Notes under the pieces: generated by a model | The model's database searches: none | The model's input: only the letters and a program-made list of their open reading frames with translations | What the model was told of the DNA's origin: nothing | Source: CAYMWF01 sp964394085 [NCBI: uncultured Gemmatimonadota bacterium] | GTDB lineage: Bacteria; GCA-2686955; CAYMWF01 | DNA: 18,271 nt | Assembly: GCA_964394085.1 (NCBI GenBank) | Contig: CAYMWF010000095.1 | Coordinates: 1 to 18,271 of the forward strand | Reading direction: 5' to 3' | Program-made: the position numbers and the translations under genes | Shown: positions 14,476-18,271 of the stretch, one piece after another | How the letters are laid out: each line of letters starts with the position of its first letter | How positions within the stretch are numbered: the first letter of the stretch is position 1

Positions 14476-15828
14476 CTACCTTTCAGCAGCCTCCGCCAAC
14501 CCGGTCGGCAGGTAGCTCTTCATCTGCTCAAGTTTTATCTCGAGGGCTTCTTCGCCCTCCTCCACCTCCCAGATGGAGATGATCGGAAACAGTTTTATAA
14601 AGATATAATACAGTAGAACAAATCCGCAGAAACTTGCGAACATAATGGACCACTCAACCCAGCTCGGCGCGTAGATTCTTACCGCATGGTTCGGCACCTC
14701 GTACTTGGTCAGAGTGGGAACGATTATCGAGTATCTTTCGATCCACATTCCTATCACCACGAAGAACGAAGCCCAGGCTGTAGCTCCTATGGGGAATTTC
14801 TTCTTGAAGAATACCAGTAGAATGAATGCCAGCGTCATGCTCGTTATCATCACCCAGAACCAGACGCTGAATTCACCGACAACCTTCGCCGTGAATACGT
14901 GCATTTCTTCTGCCAGGCCCCCGAAACCCGCTGTGAGATATTCGGAGAGGGTGAAATAGAACCAGAGAGCCGTCATCACGACAAGCAGCGAACCCAGGAA
15001 ATCGAAGTGCAGAGGCTTGAAGTAACCCTCCAGCTTGTAGACCTTCCTGATAACGGCCATTACGAGGATGAGCATGGCGATTCCGGAAAAGATCGCGCCC
15101 ACGACGAAGTATGGGGCGAGTATCGTGGTGTGCCACATCGGGCGGATTGTCATTCCGAAAATCCACGAAACCACCGAATGAACGGAAACCGCAATCGGTA
15201 TGATCGCGATGGCCATGATGCCGATCGCCTTTTCCAGGCGCTCCTTCTGCTCATGATTCCCGTCCCATCCGAGAGCCAGGATGCGGTAAAGCTCCTTGCG
15301 CCATCCCGTGACGCTGTCATTGTCCCTGAGTATTCCCATGTCGGGAATGAGCGGCAGGAACAGATAGAACAGCGAGCTCATCAGGTAGATGGTGATACAG
15401 CTGACATCCCAGAGAAGAGGAGAACCGAGCCTGCCGTAAAAGATCACGTTGAGCGCCCTTTCGGGACGCCCCATGTCCAGCAGGATCTGAATTCCACCGA
15501 GAACCAGCGCGAATACCGTAATCGCTTCGGCCACCCTCGTTATCGGGCGTCTCCATTCGGCATTGCTGACCCTGAGAATCGCCGAGATCAACGTTCCGGC
15601 ATGGCTGATGCCTATGAAGAAAACGAAGTTCGTGATGTAAACGCCCCAGGCGACATTATTGTTCATGCCGGTGACGTCCAGGCCCTTGGTCAGCTGCAAA
15701 ACGTAGGCTATGAATCCCCAAATCACCCCCAACAGAAGAAGAAAGCCGGTAACATAGAAAGCGCCGGTCGTCTTCATGATCGGTTTGGCGAGCTGGTCCG
15801 CTATGATATCTTGGCGTGTTTTACTCAT
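14476..15828 (-). CDS. dsrP: DsrP: NrfD/PsrC-type integral membrane subunit
   Basis: The 450-residue polytopic protein has about ten membrane helices; the first is GAFYVTGFLLLLGVIWGF. GVYITNFVFFIGISHAGTLI is the most conserved NrfD-family segment, and IERYSIIVPTL is another family hallmark near the end. The C-terminal ~35 residues are cytoplasmic and charged. NrfD-type proteins hold no cofactor and interact with quinones; DsrP is the quinone-reactive membrane anchor of the DsrMKJOP complex, next to DsrO and DsrJ. The ATG is the first possible start, because a TGA lies in frame five codons before it. The ribosome site is weak and purine-rich (AAAAAAAAGAAGT). dsrO lies 80 nt upstream, and the next gene downstream is the small membrane peptide. 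Confidence 0.93.
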   Translation of the reverse strand: MSKTRQDIIADQLAKPIMKTTGAFYVTGFLLLLGVIWGFIAYVLQLTKGLDVTGMNNNVAWGVYITNFVFFIGISHAGTLISAILRVSNAEWRRPITRVAEAITVFALVLGGIQILLDMGRPERALNVIFYGRLGSPLLWDVSCITIYLMSSLFYLFLPLIPDMGILRDNDSVTGWRKELYRILALGWDGNHEQKERLEKAIGIMAIAIIPIAVSVHSVVSWIFGMTIRPMWHTTILAPYFVVGAIFSGIAMLILVMAVIRKVYKLEGYFKPLHFDFLGSLLVVMTALWFYFTLSEYLTAGFGGLAEEMHVFTAKVVGEFSVWFWVMITSMTLAFILLVFFKKKFPIGATAWASFFVVIGMWIERYSIIVPTLTKYEVPNHAVRIYAPSWVEWSIMFASFCGFVLLYYIFIKLFPIISIWEVEEGEEALEIKLEQMKSYLPTGLAEAAER

Positions 15829-15908
15829 ACTTCTTTTTTTTCAAACCTCTCCACCGAATCTATCAGTTACGAATATCTGAATACTTCTTCACCTGGACAC
15901 CACATCCG

Positions 15909-16703
15909 TTACACGATGTAGTAGACGTTGGGTCCCGTTCCGAGTGCATTCTGCCTGCTGATCGTACGTTTCTCATGGAGGAGTTTCGCAACATGAGGGT
16001 CGGTAAGTTTACCGAATGTGAGCGCTCCCTCTCCTCCGGGAACTTTTCTGGCCGCCTCGACGCAGAGCGGTTCGAGACCTTCCCGCAGCCTGTCGGCGCA
16101 GAAAGTGCATTTCTCGACCACCCCACGCATTCTCGTGGGATACTCCGGGAGGATATTCTCGATATGGGGCCGCGGATCGCGCCAGTTGAAACTCCGTGAT
16201 CCGTAGGGGCACCCCACAACGCAGTACCGGCAGCCGATACATCTGTGCATATCCATCATTACGATGCCGTCGGATTCTCTCTTCCAAGTAGCTTTGGTCG
16301 GGCAGACTTTCACGCAGGCTGGTTTTGTGCAATGATTGCAGAGCACGGGAACATCGCTGTCCATCAACCCGGGCGAGATAAAATCGTGCGCCTGGTCGGG
16401 AAAGGTATGCTCGAACTTCTGGGTCCAGAGCCACCTGATCAATCTTTCGGGATCCGATTCGTTACCCGGCAGATTATGCTCGATTCTGCAGACCTCGGTG
16501 CACGCCCGGATAAGGTCCGGGTTCCGGCACTTCGCTACATCAATCACCATCGCCAGCTGCCCCGCTTCGAGCGTTTCTCCGGTTGAGTGCTGCACTTCGC
16601 GGGCGGATGCGATTGACCGCAGAAACGGTATGCCGAAGCCGAGGCTCGCGGCCACGGTCGTTAAGCCGGCTTTTTTCAGGAAACGTCGTCTGCTTTCAAT
16701 CAT
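15909..16703 (-). CDS. dsrO: DsrO: Tat-exported periplasmic ferredoxin-like subunit
   Basis: The 264-residue protein has a twin-arginine signal (SRRRFLKKAG, residues 4-13, then a hydrophobic stretch) and cut site near ASA-RE (34/35). Ferredoxin-type cysteines follow in four groups: C59, C68, C72; CNHCTKPACVKVC (C122-C134); CIGCRYCVVGC (C155-C165); and CTFC with C214. This pattern is that of DsrO and related 16-Fe subunits (NrfC/HmcB-like). Tat export means it folds with its clusters in the cytoplasm and acts in the periplasm, carrying electrons between DsrJ and the DsrP quinone site. The C-terminal NVYYIV is a family-like ending. Its ATG is 4 nt after the dsrJ stop, with AAGGGGA inside dsrJ as ribosome site. 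Confidence 0.95.
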   Translation of the reverse strand: MIESRRRFLKKAGLTTVAASLGFGIPFLRSIASAREVQHSTGETLEAGQLAMVIDVAKCRNPDLIRACTEVCRIEHNLPGNESDPERLIRWLWTQKFEHTFPDQAHDFISPGLMDSDVPVLCNHCTKPACVKVCPTKATWKRESDGIVMMDMHRCIGCRYCVVGCPYGSRSFNWRDPRPHIENILPEYPTRMRGVVEKCTFCADRLREGLEPLCVEAARKVPGGEGALTFGKLTDPHVAKLLHEKRTISRQNALGTGPNVYYIV

Positions 16704-16707
16704 TTAT

Positions 16708-17085
16708 CTAATTCCCCTTCGGATCGACATGACATTCCCAGCAATTGGGGTCGATATTGGCATAATCGTGACACCGGTTGCAGAACTTGTCTCTGTCGAC
16801 ATGACATTTCAGACATGTTTCTGTAAGACTCATCTCAAAAGACTTGCCGTTTTTAGATGTGTAAAACCTCTGTTCACCCCGGACGACATCGTCCCGCCAC
16901 TCATCGAGCAGTTGCATGTGGTTGCCGGTCATGTACTCCTTGGCTTCCACGCATTCGGTTTCATCCGCTGGCGGTTCCGGCAGCGGACGCGATTCGGAAT
17001 TTCCGATCGTCGCTGTGAACCAGATCGGAAACGTCGCAGCGACGATGAATATAACAAGTCCGGTTGTGATTAAACCTTTACTCAT
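16708..17085 (-). CDS. dsrJ: DsrJ: membrane-anchored triheme cytochrome c
   Basis: I start the gene at the ATG at 17085, not at an in-frame ATG at 17169 inside dsrK: the later ATG has GGAGG (17094-17098) 8 nt upstream, overlaps the dsrK stop by 8 nt (ATGAGTAA), and gives the usual length, 125 residues. The N-terminus is an uncleaved signal anchor (LITTGLVIFIVAATFPIWF). Three heme-c sites are seen: CLKCH (91-95), CNRCH (102-106) and CWECH (115-119). C45 in ETECVEAKEYM matches the conserved cysteine that in Allochromatium DsrJ ligates one heme as a rare His/Cys pair. It is the periplasmic heme subunit of DsrMKJOP. Confidence 0.95.
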   Translation of the reverse strand: MSKGLITTGLVIFIVAATFPIWFTATIGNSESRPLPEPPADETECVEAKEYMTGNHMQLLDEWRDDVVRGEQRFYTSKNGKSFEMSLTETCLKCHVDRDKFCNRCHDYANIDPNCWECHVDPKGN

Positions 17086-18271
17086 TGTCGGCGCCTCCCT
17101 CTTCTGGTTCGTCGTCTTCCATACCCGGAATCGGTTCCAGGCGCAGGTTGATGGTTCGTTTATTTTCACCTTTGAGAATCATGGCGTTGACGACCAGCTC
17201 GGTGATACCGGTCACCTGAACACCGGGCGCCCAGTAATCGCATACGGTCGAAAGCGTCGCCCTGTCGATGGCGCACATCGCGGCGAGTTGATTCACCCCG
17301 TTCTGTTCCTGGACGTACTTGACGGCGTTGCCCCTCGGGAAGCCTCCGCGCAGGCGCATCTCCATGTTCTCGTCGGTTCCGAGCCCCGCGCCGCCGCCGC
17401 AGCAGAATGTCTGTTCACGTATCGTATTCGCGGGCATTTCCACGAAATTGTTGCAGACACTCTTTATCACGTAACGCGGTTCTTCGAAGATGCCCATGGC
17501 CCGGGCGGGGTTGCAGGAATCATGGAAGGTAACGCAGATGTGATCATTCCGGGAAGGATCGAGATTGAGAACGCCGTTCCTGATCAAATCCGCGGTGAAT
17601 TCCATGATGTGAACCGCTTTGGTCGATCTGGCATTCTCGAACACGGTTCCGGTAATGGGGGATCTCGGCACTTCGAGGTTATTGGGAGAACCGTTCATCG
17701 TACCCATGTACTGGTGCAGCACCCTCCACATGTGGCCGCACTCGCCGCCAAGGATCCATTTGACCCCAAGCCGTTCCGCTTCTGCATAGATCTTTGCGTT
17801 CAATCTCTTGATCATTTCATGAGATGTGAACAGTCCGAAATTTCCGCCCTCGGATGCATAGGTGCTGAACGTGTAGTTGAGGCCGAGTTCATGAAACATC
17901 GTCATGTAAGCCATGCACGTGTAGATGCCCGGAGCTGCGACATAATCGCCGGAAGGCGGTATGAAGAGAACATCGGCGCCCTTCTTGTTGACCGGGAGAT
18001 CGACACTGATACCTGTCGCCTCTTCAATGTCGTCAACCATGAACTCCAGTGTATCAACCAGGCCGTGGGGAGGAATCGCCAGATGGTTGCCGTACATGTA
18101 GCAGTTCGCCACGGGTTCGATGGCCCAGTTGATATAAAGGCCGAGCAGGCCCAGGAGCTCACGGGCTATCATTGTGATTTCAGCCGTATCGATACCGTAC
18201 GGACAGAATACTGAACAGCGCCGGCACTCCGTGCACTGGAAGAAGTAGTAGAACCACTCCTTGATCACGTC
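17078..18271 (-). CDS. dsrK: DsrK: HdrD-like FeS subunit of DsrMKJOP (5' end cut off)
   Basis: 397 codons are present from the window edge to TAA; the N-terminal ~150 residues of a ~540-aa family are missing. The visible part begins in a ferredoxin site, CTECRRCSVFCPYG, and continues into the heterodisulfide-reductase-like region: ILGGECGHMW, TFHDSCNPARAMG and FCCGGGAGLGTDENMEM form a CCG domain that would hold the noncubane-type catalytic [4Fe-4S] site. Past it the sequence reads AAMCAIDRA, a single Cys rather than a CxxC pair. DsrK is the cytoplasmic subunit thought to reduce the DsrC trisulfide/disulfide with electrons from DsrM. The C-terminus is acidic (EDDEPEEGGADNE). It overlaps dsrJ by 8 nt. 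HdrD/TmcB-type paralogues are excluded by the JOP genes that follow. Confidence 0.95.
   Translation of the reverse strand, partial: DVIKEWFYYFFQCTECRRCSVFCPYGIDTAEITMIARELLGLLGLYINWAIEPVANCYMYGNHLAIPPHGLVDTLEFMVDDIEEATGISVDLPVNKKGADVLFIPPSGDYVAAPGIYTCMAYMTMFHELGLNYTFSTYASEGGNFGLFTSHEMIKRLNAKIYAEAERLGVKWILGGECGHMWRVLHQYMGTMNGSPNNLEVPRSPITGTVFENARSTKAVHIMEFTADLIRNGVLNLDPSRNDHICVTFHDSCNPARAMGIFEEPRYVIKSVCNNFVEMPANTIREQTFCCGGGAGLGTDENMEMRLRGGFPRGNAVKYVQEQNGVNQLAAMCAIDRATLSTVCDYWAPGVQVTGITELVVNAMILKGENKRTINLRLEPIPGMEDDEPEEGGADNE
17094..17098 (-). promoter_or_regulatory. Shine-Dalgarno site that sets the dsrJ start
   Basis: GGAGG lies inside the 3' end of dsrK, 8 nt before the ATG at 17085. It makes this ATG the start of dsrJ, because the longer in-frame alternative at 17169 would add 28 residues with no signal-peptide character. 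Confidence 0.7.

Noticed and set aside
14899-15921. A 340-codon plus-strand frame opposite dsrP.
   Set aside because: The product is His/Asp/Arg-rich, as expected from the antisense of hydrophobic membrane-helix codons; dsrP is certain.
17086-17169. Longer N-terminus for DsrJ starting at 17169.
   Set aside because: It lies wholly inside dsrK, adds a non-hydrophobic 28-residue stretch before the signal anchor, and ignores the good GGAGG site before the ATG at 17085.
16916-18214. A 432-codon plus-strand frame opposite dsrK and dsrJ.
   Set aside because: It is an antisense shadow of dsrK, which shows ferredoxin and CCG motifs in the minus frame.
1-18271. Searched for tRNA or rRNA genes, CRISPR arrays, insertion sequences and long direct repeats.
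   Set aside because: By eye, no cloverleaf, repeat-spacer array, transposase motif or long repeat was found in the window.

Overview
This window is a bacterial chromosomal fragment in which every supported gene lies on the minus strand, so transcription runs right to left. Its core is a dissimilatory sulfite reductase (Dsr) locus in the order dsrK (5' end cut by the window edge), dsrJ, dsrO, dsrP, a 47-codon membrane-peptide gene, dsrA, dsrB, dsrD, dsrL and dsrN (cobyrinate a,c-diamide synthase type). dsrM is probably just outside to the right. No dsrC, dsrEFH, sat, apr or qmo gene is visible.

Downstream of dsrN, and closely packed with each other, are three genes that are not standard dsr genes: a B12-binding-type radical SAM enzyme, a TPR protein with a SPASM-like cysteine pattern but no radical SAM cysteine triad, and a class I SAM methyltransferase. 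A small hypothetical gene may follow. The first two overlap as TAATG and the next pair is 5 nt apart, so they look like one translationally coupled cassette. They may form an accessory maturation or modification module of the Dsr locus.

The left 4 kb is different: a secreted LamG (concanavalin-like) protein, a cellulase-like TIM-barrel glycosidase, and the start of a secreted beta-propeller protein resembling the DUF5005/DUF4185 type. Promoter-like sequences precede the first and third of these, so this part is probably transcribed independently of the dsr unit.

Working model for the dsr part: DsrMKJOP links the membrane quinone pool and periplasm to a cytoplasmic thiol/disulfide (DsrC) cycle. 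DsrAB reduces sulfite (or runs in reverse). DsrD is known in sulfate reducers as an activator of DsrAB. DsrL is an NAD(P)H-linked electron donor/acceptor for DsrAB. DsrN is thought to amidate siroheme. Finding dsrD and dsrL together, in one locus with MKJOP, resembles loci reported from uncultured phyla rather than classical Desulfovibrio or Allochromatium. Two features stand out: a 13-residue purely acidic tail on DsrA matched by a lysine-rich N-terminus on DsrL, and the small strongly ribosome-sited membrane peptide between dsrP and dsrA.

Taxonomy cannot be fixed from the sequence alone. Moderately high GC, Shine-Dalgarno-led genes, and secreted LamG and propeller proteins beside a dsr locus would fit an uncultured Gram-negative lineage, for example in the FCB group. 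That is inference only.
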